Shown one piece after another: positions 37,457 through 48,675 of a DNA stretch of 64,000 nt. The notes below the pieces were generated by a model that saw nothing but the letters and a program-made list of their open reading frames with translations, had not been told where the DNA came from and made no database searches. The translations under genes were made by a program, and so were the position numbers. The stretch spans positions 1 through 64,000 of the forward strand of contig JSYX01000092.1 of assembly GCA_000787465.1 (NCBI GenBank), in the 5' to 3' direction. This DNA is from Thermomucor indicae-seudaticae (lineage: Eukaryota > Mucoromycota > Mucoromycetes > Mucorales > Lichtheimiaceae). Position 1 is the stretch's first letter. Each line of letters opens with the position of its first letter.

Positions 37457-38479
37457 ATGGCAGGGCCGATAAGGCATCGTGAGAACAGACGGAATCAGAA
37501 CGAGGAACAGCCAGGCGGTCAGGAATCAAAGCGTCATGGACACAACCAGCAGGACGAGAAACAGCCAGATCAGAAGCCATCGAAGCATTACAGACACAAG
37601 AGGCGGCAACAGCAGCAGCAGCAGGGCGATGATCAACCCCTGAGTCTCACCAAAATCAAGCAAAAGATTCGAGGTCTGAAACGGTTATTGGACCATGTAA
37701 CGTACTCTACGCCATTGTTCCAAAGAGAATTCGGGCACTTAGCAGCCGGGTTTTAGGGACCTCGTACAGCACAAATCAAGGTTGAATCAGAGCGCAAGTT
37801 GATTGCGTTGGAACTGGAGTTGGGCGAGAGATTGATTGATAAACGTGAGCGGGAAATGGCCGTGAAATATCGTCGCGTCAAGCATTTCGGTAGGTTGTGG
37901 GAAGAAAGTTCTCTCGATGACTCCCCTTTCTTAACGAAAAGGTTAGAACGCAAAAAGGCCGAACGTAAAGTCAAGCAAGCCAAGAAGGCCCTGGAAGAAG
38001 CAAAGACAGACGAAGAAAAGGAAGAATGCAAACGTAAATTAGAGGAATGTGAGCTTGATCTACTATATACCAGAGTAAATGTTTCGGACCTGCCGTTTTG
38101 TGTTGATACAAAACTAACGGGTGACGTGTAGCATTATCCCAAGACGATGAGATACGTCTCGCTTTATCCCAAAGAAAACGCAGACGACCCAAAGAACATT
38201 AGACGGAAACAAGAAATCCGACAGAAATTGAGAGAGGCGTTGGAAAACGGAGGCGATTTTGAAGCATTTGCAAAGGCTTATCGACAGAGTTACCGTGAAA
38301 AGCTCATCCGGCTCGGAAAGATACCAGCGCCAAGGACAATGTTAGTAGACGAAGAGAGAAACGGTCATGGAAAGCAGCAGCAGCAGTCAGAGGATACTGA
38401 CGAGAAGCAGGAGGAAGAGGAGGAGGAGAACAAAGGAGGGAAAACGAATGGTCTTGGCGATGATGATTTCTTTGCATAA
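37457..38479 (+). CDS. EFG1: rRNA-processing protein Efg1
   Basis: Nucleolar 40S pre-ribosome factor. Exons 37457-37696, 37757-37889, 37947-38074 and 38132-38479 give 282 aa, longer than yeast Efg1 because of low-complexity ends. The N-terminal 60 residues are Gln/Arg/Lys-rich. The core shows IKQKIRGLKRLLDH, VESERKLIALELELGERL, REREMAVKYRRVKHFERKKA, then RYVSLYP, all typical of the Efg1 domain and strongly coiled-coil. The tail is acidic (poly-Glu) and ends GDDDFFA. Its stop converges on the uS4m stop 66 bp away. Confidence 0.87.
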
Positions 38480-38544
38480 TTTTAGCACGTACATCATGTC
38501 TTTTGGTTTTACTGCATCTTGTACATTTTTTTCATCTATGCAAA

Positions 38545-39272
38545 TTATTTGTTTCTGGCGTAAAACTCGTATGCCAGTGAATGCAATTCGGGAGGATAAG
38601 GTGAGGGGATTTCGGAGCGACCAGGTCTTGAGATGGGAGAGCGCAAAAAGACGGTTTGGCATGTGTTGTAGTTTACTTCGAGGTATTCAGGCACGAATAG
38701 GAATGGCTGTGAAAACGGCCTTGGCTCAAAGTCCAGCTCGGCGCCCTTTTCGCCTTTGAGCATCTGAATAGCGTGTGGGTCGACAGAAATCACATCACCG
38801 TCCTTGACTTTGTGTGACGGAAACGGCATCTGGGAAGGAGATGTATTAATGGGGGAGACATACGAGAAGCATGGTTCTGTTATACCTTTTTGCCGTTCAC
38901 TTTGACTTTGCCGTGCACGCAGAGCTGTCGAGCGGCATAGATGGATGGACAAAAGTTGGAGCGAAAGACGATAAAGTCCAGGCGTCTCTCGAGTTCAGCA
39001 TAGGTCAGGACTTGCACAGGAGGGTGCGGGTGTTCAGACGAGCCATTGTTGACTGTCGGCAGCTTGGCATTGAAGAACTTGGCTTTGAATTGGCGTTCCG
39101 TGATTTCGTCGCCATGGTATGCTCGTGTTTCTCGTTTGGCAATCCACTTTTGCTGAAACAGTGTCAAATTCGCAAGAGGGCGCAGTTTTTTGGTGGCGAG
39201 ATTGTACAGGTTGTACTTGTTCCAGGACATGCGCACGAGTCCCCTCGTTAATTTATAGACCGGCTTTCTCAT
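38545..39272 (-). CDS. NAM9: Mitochondrial ribosomal protein uS4m
   Basis: Small-subunit mitoribosomal protein with an S4 RNA-binding domain. Exons 39272-38886 and 38829-38545 give 223 aa. The N-terminus is basic ([20 protein letters not shown]) and the family segment [19 protein letters not shown] follows. The S4 fold shows [20 protein letters not shown], then [16 protein letters not shown], split by the intron just before the loop VKDGDVISV. The C-terminal extension ([17 protein letters not shown]) is as in fungal Nam9. It lies on the same strand as cystinosin. Confidence 0.92.
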
Positions 39273-39769
39273 TGCTGTTGCAAGTTAGTGTTTTGAGGCA
39301 GCCCCGCCAAAAATGTAATGACCCTTTTCTTAAATTCTGGGCCCTTTGAGAGGCGGAACAGGATTGACAGTCACGGGTTGTCGCTTGGATGAAGCGGTGC
39401 CCAAACGAGAATTATTAAGTTTCGAAGGTAACGGACTTTGGTCAGACGCGTCATTACGCCACAATAAAACATGACAGTGAATTTGCAATCACAAAGTTAA
39501 AGATTCACATGGTCACTTTTGTTCATTCAAGTGCATGTCACCAGTGCAATGGCAGATTCCATGCAAATAGCAAAAGTGATCAGAAGCGTAGTAACGGACA
39601 GTCTTTACGTTGTTGAAAGAGGAGCCTAGAACTTTAGTCAAGCGTAGCGTGAGGAATGGGGCGTGAGTTTATGCATAGCTTTGAGCAAATTCTTAGATGA
39701 TGGTATGTGCCGTAAAGGTGGTATTACGTAAACAAAGCACAGAATAAGCAAAGCAGATCGAAACTAAGT
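39273..39769. other. Intergenic, uS4m/cystinosin
   Basis: Half a kilobase with no coding frame of note. It would hold the cystinosin 3' end and the uS4m promoter. Confidence 0.4.
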
Positions 39770-41148
39770 CTAGTAAACTACGTCTTCTTCTCTTGGCACC
39801 CTGCCTTCTGCAATCAGTCTTCTCCGTTCTTCATCCACAGAGCTCAGGTAAAAGTCGGTCCGATCCCGATATAGGATATAATGCTGCGTCATGAATAACA
39901 GGTCAAACGCAATAGCAACGAAGCCAAGTCCACTAAAGCCGCCCCAAACAAAATGAGTTCCTGAATCAACATGCGACCACCTTGAAAACTTACAATTTGA
40001 CTGGGTCCTATCAGGATAAACTGTTATTAGTATCATTTACAACATAGAAGTCGGGAAGGACCTACCCCGGATACGCCACTCCAGTCATTGCTCAAGTACG
40101 CATCCAAAAGTAGTTGGCCAATGGAAAGAACACCACCCGTAAAATCCTGAGCAGACATATATATCATTCTTTCTTTAACCCGGATGACAGCAGCGACTTA
40201 CCAGCAAAATGTTGTGAATGCTCCAGCCGACAGTTGACTTGCGCTTGTAGTTCAACCAGGCCTAAAGCGGTACAGTCAATGGTGTTTCGATTGGCCATGT
40301 TTGAAAAAATCATATGTCACCTGGGGAAGATACTTGATAAAGCTAATGTATAGTTTCACGTAACTGAGATAGTACATCAAGTCAATCCACATGGCGTATC
40401 CTGCTTGGATCCCCAGCATGATCAAGAAGGCCCCAAAAACGCTCAACCACAACAACCCCTTTGCCGCCTTTGATATCCGTTGGGCCTCGTCTCGCTGAAT
40501 GGACAACAAGATCAGTACGATTTATAGGCTCGGCTATCAAGGTGGGGCGCAAACCTTGTAGATATATGTCTGCAAGAGTGTAAAGGAAGAGATAAGGAAC
40601 GCGTGTACAGCAAACGCAATGTCGTTGGCCCGCACAAGGTTGTCGCTAGCGTGGTTCCGTCGCCTGTCTGCCAACGCCGACATGATTATTTTCCATGACA
40701 TATATATCGCACTGATCAAACCAACTTACATTCTTCCTGAATCTCTTTACTGAAATAGAACGAGACATTGAAAATCTTTCAAAAGACCCATGAGTCTTGT
40801 TCTTCTCTTCTTGTTTTCCCACCGCATACCGAATAACAAAGAAAGCCGAAAACGTTTAAATACAAAAAGTCCATGGATAAGCCCTGGACACTTGAAAGGA
40901 ATAAGCAACCTCGTCCTCCTACCGAGATCCCATGCATGTATACCTCTTTCGTCTCCAATTGAGGAATGCTTGCGGGTAAAAGCTGACAGACCATGCTATA
41001 AAGTATGTCTAGATAACCTTTGACGTTGACTTTATCGCTTCCCGACCCTAATGGCGACGAATGAACTTACCCAACCGATCAAGTCGGATACAATGCGCCA
41101 GCCCGTGGGAATGTCATTTTCGACTTTGCGCAATGCATACGGAGCCAT
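39770..41148 (-). CDS. CTNS: Cystinosin-family PQ-loop transporter
   Basis: Vacuolar/lysosomal proton-coupled cystine exporter (Ers1 in yeast). Ten exons: 41148-41071, 41008-40944, 40890-40830, 40775-40730, 40667-40555, 40494-40321, 40261-40202, 40146-40066, 40007-39994 and 39932-39770. They give 284 aa with seven membrane segments. The first PQ loop is AWSVSFYPQAFLNWRRK. The second is YLSYVKLYISFIKYLPQ then AWLNYKRKSTVGWSIHN. The block DFTGGVLSIGQ, then GDPVKFGLGF and QHYILYRDR, is diagnostic of cystinosin. The GDPVKF block is assembled from a 14-nt exon, and family conservation supports that microexon. Confidence 0.94.
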
Positions 41149-43004
41149 GGGGGCGAGTCAAGTAAGCAGAAGGCGAGGCGGAGTTGGGTCTTGCCTTTGC
41201 ATGACCACAAAATGTTACAGAAATTCGCCATCCAAGCGTGTTTTTATACGTCAACGAGCGGCTGAATAGGATATGCGCGATTGACGTGCTTGTAGCGCAT
41301 TTACATAGTTGGCTATCTCGAGCCATGTAGAAAGGCGCGCTTTAACAAGAGTGTTTTTTCAGGGACGTCATAGCGCCTTTGATATTTCAACTCTCTGTTT
41401 TACTGGACCGCGCTCTAGAATGGTACGTCCGGTACTTCCTGGTTAATGAACCTGAAAATTTCCGTAAACCTTCAGCGATAGCGACGGAGGATACGACTAT
41501 TTCCGAATAACATGAAAGTGGTGTCTGTGCGCGTCCCAGCTGTAACCTGAGTATGGTACTTTGTGGGTCTCGACCATGGAATCGAAAGGGCGAGGCAAAC
41601 AATCCCATGACTGTGTCCTTTTCTTCACCTGTTATGACCGATGGCCCGCATCCTGAAAATTCATTGGTTACCCCGCATGGGACTGCATATGAAGCAAGTT
41701 CGCGAGACTCCTGCAACGGGTCTTGATCCGGACACTTGCCTTTGCCGTGATTTAAGTGCACGACACTTACCTGTCCCTGTCAGGAACTGACTTTATCCGA
41801 CGCAAGTTAGTTATTGTCGTCATAGTTTAATAAGCTATGGACCAAGCCAAGTACGGAGTTGGCTGCGCTTGTGCAACCGCGCATCGCATTGAAAGAGATG
41901 TTTATGTCCTGATCGAACTTTCAACCACTCCTGTTTTAGGAAGGTAGAATCGTTACCACAGTCCATGCTTGTCAGCATCGTGTTGGTCCAATAGGACTTC
42001 AGCAATAGGCATTCCACGGAAGGCAAGCTGAAAGTCCGAGTTCAAGGAGGCCCCCGAACAACGCAGTCCGAGGATGACAATAGGACGCCCCCCTTGGATT
42101 TATAGAAACGAATTAGAGTTTAGCAGCCCATGGACGAGCCACGTTTGACATCTAAAAAAAGGAAAGAATGTTTCCCCCCTCCTAATGAACAATGAAAAGA
42201 CTGCTGTTCCGAGGAACTCCAAGAGACAGACAGACACGACCTTCATGTACATGCATCCTACAACAATCATGCGCCGTTACCCTTTACAGACATGATTAAA
42301 ACAAAATCTTGCATGTTACCATTAATATTGTTGTCTATTCGACTGGTTAGAATAAAAGCTGACAGACGGAGAGAGAGAGAGAGAGCCTTCCTCGGATTGC
42401 TCGATCGTCATTTGACCATCCAACATGATTCCCCTATTGCGGTGCTCTGCTAAATACGAGTGGTAATATGGAGCTAGGAGAGGGTGATCGTGGTCAAAAT
42501 GTCATTTATTTCCGCCATTGAATAGTTAGTTCTTGCAGAAGAAATGAGAGGACGATTATTACATGTAGCGAGACAGAATCTTGTTTGGGGGGAAGCAACA
42601 ATGAAATAACAAACTGTTAGCGCGAACTATGATTGACGTTGTCAGAGCAAAAACGCAAGTACGAGGCAGAACAATAACGGCCCGTAAAAATAAATGAGAT
42701 ATTTTAGAATCGGCTTGATCCGGATAATGGTGTGGGGAAAGTTTGGAAAACGTGCTGTTGCCCTGATGATTCGTACGGCATTGGCGGTGGGGGGGTGGAT
42801 GGAATGCTCTCAAGGGACGAATGATACACCAATCAGATCAGTGCATCGCCACTTTTGGACAAACATGTTTTCGGCTGATGGTTCCGTGTTTTGTGGGATT
42901 CATTTACTTTAATATATATATATATATATAAAAGAAGATCACTATGGATGAAATATTCTCTCTCTCTCGCTCTTTTTCTTTGCCTCCTTGTTGTCTTTTG
43001 GGAT
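41149..43004. other. 1.9 kb gene-poor interval
   Basis: Frames up to 124 codons (for example 41387-41761 on the minus strand) have no splice-linked partners or known motifs. A short GA tract lies near 42370-42385 and a TA tract near 42914-42930. The right end should carry the promoter of the Zn2Cys6 gene. Confidence 0.4.
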
Positions 43005-45169
43005 ATGGCCCGAAAGTCGTCATCAGAGCAACAACCTAGGCGTGTCAAGGTCACACTGGCGTGTGTTGTGTGCCGCAAAAAGAAGGTTAAATGCGACGGT
43101 GTTCAGCCCACCTGCGGACGATGCCGTTCGAATGGCTTTTCGTGTGCCTATTCTGACCCACCCAAGAAACGTGGTCCACCCAAGGGACATGGTGAGATCA
43201 TTGAAACTCGCGCTCAACGTATCAGATCGTTGCTGGATAACCCGTCTTCATTCAACAGTAAGTAAACAAAAGGCAGAAACGGATGGTGTTGGATATCAAA
43301 CAAACGCTCCGCCTTTAGGTTGGACGACGACCCACAATGGAAATAATGCTGCAGCAACAGCAGCAGAGTGTTCTTCGTTTACCCCGCCCGGCTCCATGAA
43401 CGAAATCTTCCGCCTTGCGACCGACGCTGTGCATAATACAAAGCCTGTACGTTTTCGTAATCCATGCTTCATTGTAGCTCCAATTTCTGATAAGGTCCAT
43501 TCTCCGTTGGTCTCCACTCTAGGGCAGCCATGGCAATTTCCTGGATTTTTCCTGTCCGAGTCATGATGATGAGGATAGCATTATCTCTTCCGAGTTAGCT
43601 AGCATTTGGGCAGAGAGCTACTTTGCGCACTTTAACGTGTTCTTTCCGATTCTGTCGCGGCAGCATTTTCTGTTCCATTTGGTGCATAACCGTCACGCGA
43701 TCGAGCCGTTATTGCGCTATGCCGTGTATGCGCTTGGGTGCCGCTACCTGAATCCGCAAGACCGAGCCGCCCAGATGTGGTTCGACAAATGCGAGCGTAT
43801 CTTGAGTGCTTGTGACACGCCCACGCTGTCCATGGTGCAGGTAAAGCAAAGGAAAGAACTGCCAACCCACTGGCTATGCATTTTTAACCCGTTTTGCGCA
43901 TAGTCGCTTGTCATCATGTGCTGGTACGCCTACCTCTCGGGCGACGTACACGTATGTTGTGGCCTGCGCAGCCAACTTGCTTATCGAGTCCAGGAGCTGC
44001 AGCTGGGGCAAGAGTGGCCGTGCTTTGGAACAGTGGAGCAAGAGATGCGGCGGCGTGCGCTGTGGGTATCTTACGTTGTCGACCAGTGGCTTGCTGTTTG
44101 CACGGGAGAACGGCACATGAGCGCGTACACGAACTGGACGTGCAAGTTTCCCAAGCTCGAGGACGGCCAGCTGTACGCCATCGACGTTTTGCAGTCCTCG
44201 TTGTTATTCGAGCAGCAGCACCACAACGAGCAGCTCACGGTCGAGTCAGCACTGCAGGTCGCTGCGTTTTCGGAAATGATCAAGCTGGCTAGGATTGTCG
44301 GCAGCGCGCACGAAGAGCTTTATTACGCGAAGAGGACGATGGAGCCAGCAGCGCTTGAAAAGTCGCTCACGGAGTGGCTGCTTCATTTACCGCACTATCT
44401 CGAGTTCGACAAGGCGACCGAGGAGCGTCCGCCGTCGCCTATTGTGCGGGTCTTTCACATGTTGTACTACACGGCCAAGATCATGCTCAGACAGTCGCCG
44501 CGAGAGGAATGGACGGCGAGTATCTGCACCGCGGCGGCGAACACGATCGTGCATATTGCAGAGGAAATGGTCAGACACAACCAGACGCGGTATCTGTACA
44601 ACGTGTTTGGCCTGTCACTGACGCTGGCGACGTCAGTCCATCTCGGCAACGCGCGGTGTTCTTCGTTGCCGGCTCTAGGCAAAAGTGTGCGCGTGCTTCG
44701 AGAAACGAACTCGACGCTGTTGGGCCCCGTCGAGTTTGAACGGCTGTTGATCGATCGGTGTGGACTTGTTCTGGAAGAAGAGGAGGATCCGTCGGCATCG
44801 GGGCCTCGTCAGAATAACACGAAACGTCCTCGTCTTGCAGACGATCAGCAGAAGCGCCGGCCTGCGTTTGAGTATTCACGACCGCTGCGTCCTGAGCAGT
44901 TCGATACCACCGAGAATAATAACAACGAGAGCTTTCAGTTCTGGCTCCAAAGTAGCACTATCGCGCAACAACAACAACCACCACCACCGCCCTCTTGCTC
45001 ATCCACAGACGGCTCACCGACGTCCACATTGGCTACGACTCCTATCGAGTCTTTTGGATCGCCGTCACCCTACTTTTCATCACCTCATATGCCTATCGAA
45101 TACTCATTATTACCCAAACATGACGACCTTTCTTCCATTGTCTGCCAAGATTTTCAACTGGGCTTCTAG
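43005..45169 (+). CDS. Zn2Cys6 transcription factor
   Basis: Nuclear fungal-specific regulator. Exons 43005-43257, 43319-43446, 43523-43840 and 43904-45169 give 654 aa. The binuclear zinc cluster is at the N-terminus with Cys20, 23, 30, 37, 40 and 47, followed by a basic linker (PPKKRGPPKGHGE). The middle region (residues about 150-430) is a Fungal_trans middle homology domain: FPILSRQHFLFHLVHNR, YAVYALGCRYLNP, MRRRALWVSYVVDQW, and FHMLYYTAKIMLRQSP. The C-terminus is Ser/Pro/Gln-rich and likely activating. Target genes unknown. The frame stays open upstream to an in-frame ATG reading MKYSLSLALFLCLLVVF, but the inner ATG is the sensible start for a nuclear factor. Confidence 0.9.
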
Positions 45170-45911
45170 GTACCTTTAATTTCAAGTCAGAGACACATAT
45201 ATAAACATATATACACACTCGCCAACACACACATACACATACACATCCTCTCTCTCGTACACACACACACACACACACATATGCATGCGTATAGATACCC
45301 CACCCATCACACTCCTTTGCCAGCCTTCCTTTTTCTCTCTCTCTTTCGTTTTTGCATTTGATTTCTGTTTATAAGTCTTTTGTTTCTGCAACTTTCATGG
45401 CGCGCGCCTTCATGTAAACGTTTTTTCTTTTTTGCTGACGATTAGCTTTTTTTCATGTCCTTCTTAATCTCTATACATAGTTATAAGCGAAAGAAGCATC
45501 CTATGGGCATCCGCTGAATAAACTCTTCACTAATGGCGCTGTGGACAATACCCGTAAATAAAGAACCAGATTGATGGCCTAAACATACACCTTTGTCAGG
45601 TTCTTTTTAAAGCGCGTTTTTGTTTATCGACAAGGAATACACGAGTCAGCGTTATGACTGGTGCTGAATCCTGTCACTTCAAATAAATAATTGTATCAAT
45701 GTAGATTTTGCCGGCAACTTTTTCGATAGTTTTGTGTAGCTGTTCTGTGGTATCCCACAGTTCGTATGGGTCATATAAACGGATGATCCATTACTGATCT
45801 TGATGCTGGATATGAATTACTTGTTTCAATGAGCTTCTTTTACCAGTTATTATTCGTTTGGAATTTCTCAGATAGTACACACAAAAAAAAAGAAAATAGA
45901 CATGGTTATGA
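45170..45911. other. Convergent intergenic region
   Basis: This holds the 3' ends of the Zn2Cys6 and trehalose genes. It has a (CA)n-type microsatellite near 45220-45280, thymine-rich tracts and no coding frame I would call. Confidence 0.5.
45259..45279. repeat. (AC)n microsatellite
   Basis: A short AC run is embedded in a longer CA/TA-rich stretch (45195-45290) just after the Zn2Cys6 stop. Confidence 0.8.
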
Positions 45912-48675
45912 TCACAGGTTACCCAATTCTTCTATCAAACTATTGACCATATCCACGTTGGGAATGTAATTATGTGCCTCAGTCTGCTTCTTGCCGACTG
46001 TGCTCGTGATCGCATACGGAATATCATTCAGGAGTGAGAACACGATCTCGTCCGTCTTGCCGTCGCCAATGCACAGGATATAGTCGATCGTTGATAGCTG
46101 CAGGTCCTTGAGGATGTTACGCACGGCAGTCGATTTGTCAATGGATGAAGGACGTAGTTCGAGTGTCTTGTTACCCAGCACAATCTACGTCCATCCATCC
46201 GTTAGTGAGTCAGTCAATGATCATGCAAGGTCAGAGCAAAACTTACCGAGAGTGCCATATGGCTCAATAGTTTCTCCAGATTCACTTGCAACTCTGTAGC
46301 CTGCCAGCTACCAAACTCAGGGTCCGCATTGCGGTAGTGCCACGTGAGATTGATTTCCTTTTCCTCAATAAACGAACCGGGTGTCCGTTCGGTGTAGTGC
46401 TGGAACAAGGGACGGATCGTCTCTTTCCAGCTCGGGTCGATTTGCTCTACCAGACAGTACCATTTGCCGTCTTCTTCCTTGACCAGTTTGCTGCTGCTGG
46501 TGGTGGTGGTGGTGCTGCTGGCTTCGTGTGATGAGGATGATGATGTCTGTACAGGATTGATCTTGTCGCGGATGTTGACCGGGTGCTTGTAGAAACAGCC
46601 GTGCTCAGCCGAAAGACCGACGCCGGTCGAGTCGAACCAGGCATCCAGATGTTTGCGTCCACGACCTGACAGGATGTAGACGTAGGTATCCGGTTTCGAG
46701 GCTAGTTTTTTCAGATGACCCAAGACAGTCTGCGAAGGCTTTGCGAATTCCGGTAGTTTGTGTGTTGTTGTGAGGGTGCCGTCATAATCCAGCAGGATCA
46801 GCTTCTTTTTCGTGGACTGCTTGGCTTTTTCGATGACGCTTTTGAAGTCCAGTTCTGGGATCGACATTCGCTGACCGAACTCTTCGCTAATACGCTTTTA
46901 AACAAACCCATCAGATATTTTGGTTGCTTGGTTGTTTTTGCCCCGTCACTCCCTCATTTACCCGAAGTTCATTCACAAAGCTCAGGCCCCAGTAAGCAGC
47001 CGTGTACTTTGTAACGTAGCGATACAGTTTCTGATGGTTCGCTTTCCGCACCTCTTCCGGCATCGTCACTGCCTCGTAGATCGCATTGGCCAGTTCTTCC
47101 GTGTTCCAAGGGTTCACGATGATGGAACCGTTCAACGACTGTGCCGCACCGGCGAACTCGGACAGGATCAGGACACCGTGCGTGTCTTTTTGCGCAGCAA
47201 TGTATTCGTATGACACCAAGTTCATGCCGTCTCGTGTAGACGAAACGAGACAGACGTCAGAAGCCGCGTAAAGCGCTGTCAGCTCGTCAAATGGGATGGA
47301 TCTGTGCATAAAATGAATCGGAACAAACTCGACGGTTCCTAAATAATGGCGTTCATAAGAAAGTCAACCCACCAAGCTTGTTACTGAAAAGACGTTACCA
47401 TACTGTCCGTTAATGCGTCCGACAAGCTCGTTGATAGTGCTGCGAAGATGTTGATATTCTTCCACATCTTCGCGTGACGGAACCGCGACCTGGACAAGGA
47501 CCACTTTGCCTACCCATTCTGGGTGCTGACTCAAAAAGACTTCCATGGCGTGCATCTTTTGGGGCACACCCTTGATGTAATCTAAGCGGTCCACGCCTAC
47601 GATCAGCTTGCAATCGCCGAACCGTTGTTTGAGCTGAGCGATGCGGTTCTGTACTTTGGGTTCTTTCAGGTTATCCGTAAACTTTTCGGGGTCGATGCCG
47701 ATCGGGAAGGTTCCGACGTGGACGTATCGACCCTCGTATTCGACACCGTTCGGCATCGTGGAAAGGCCGAGGATCCGTGTGCAGGAGGACAGAAAGTGTC
47801 GTGCGTAATCGTATGTATGGAAACCGAGCAGATCGCTTTCTAATACGCCCAGAAGGATCTCTTTACGCACCGGCAGAATTCTGCAAAAAAAAAGGCAAGG
47901 TGGATGGTCAGCAGAGAATAAGATTTCTGATTTGTCCGTCCATGCCTGTAGATTTCACTGCTTGGGAAAGGCGTATGCAGAAACCATCCGATCTTGATAT
48001 CCTTTTTGGTCTTCTTTCGTAGCATGGCTGGTAATAGCATGAGATGGTAGTCTTGAACCCAGACTAGATCTCCATCCTCGACTATCCGGTCAATGGCATC
48101 CGCAAACTGCTGGTTGACTCTCTGGTAGCCTTCCCACCATTCTTCGTTGAATGAGATCTCGCCAGGATGATAATGGAATAATGGCCAGAGGATACTTTGA
48201 AACACGTGCGGGTGGTTTATAACGTGATGCATGAAACACACCTCTCCCGAAATCTTTCTTACCTGTTGGAGAACCCGTTATAGTGCAAATCAGCGAGTTC
48301 TTGATCCACGAATACTGGCATGGTCGAAGTTTCCTTCAAGAGTCGTTCTTCTACATTCTTTCGTTCTTCCAATGGGATATCTTGGCCTAAAGTGGCAAAG
48401 GTGAGAGAGAGAGAGCCGGTCAGTTCTTGCTGCAACAAACACGTCTCTCCTTCTTTTTCTGTTATACCTGGCCAGCCAATCCACGTAAAGGACATCATTT
48501 TCTTGAGACCGCTCAAGGCAGCAACCAGGCCACCCGAGGACATTTTGAATTCATACTGGTTCGTGGCGGGATCTCGCTTGACCGTGACAGGTAAACGGTT
48601 GGACACGACGAGGAGTCGAAGTCCCTTTTCTTCCGTGCCGATGTTGTCTGCTGTTGTTGTCGATGGCGTTGCCAT
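45912..48675 (-). CDS. TPS: Fused trehalose-6-P synthase/phosphatase
   Basis: Makes trehalose-6-phosphate from UDP-glucose and glucose-6-P and may dephosphorylate it. Exons 48675-48468, 48386-48263, 48194-47946, 47880-47399, 47338-46962, 46894-46247 and 46184-45912 give 786 aa. Residues 1-480 form a GT20 domain: VSNRLPVTVKRD, GGLVAALSG, WVQDYHLMLLP, IGWFLHTPFPSSEIYR, GVDRLDYIKG and SSTRDGMNLVSYEY. From about 485 a HAD-type trehalose phosphatase domain follows: LDYDGTL at 515-521, YILSGRGRKHLDAWF, AEHGCF and a late GDGKTDE. Both catalytic Asp of DxDGT and the GDxxxDE motif are intact, so both halves could be active. The third intron has a GCATGG donor. Confidence 0.95.

Noticed and set aside
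37566..37640. Glutamine-codon (CAG) repeat as an expanded microsatellite
   Set aside because: It is part of the Efg1 N-terminal low-complexity region and only about seven codons long; nothing unusual for fungal proteins.
41387..41761. 124-codon minus frame
   Set aside because: No recognisable domain and no supporting splice signals; isolated in a gene-poor stretch.
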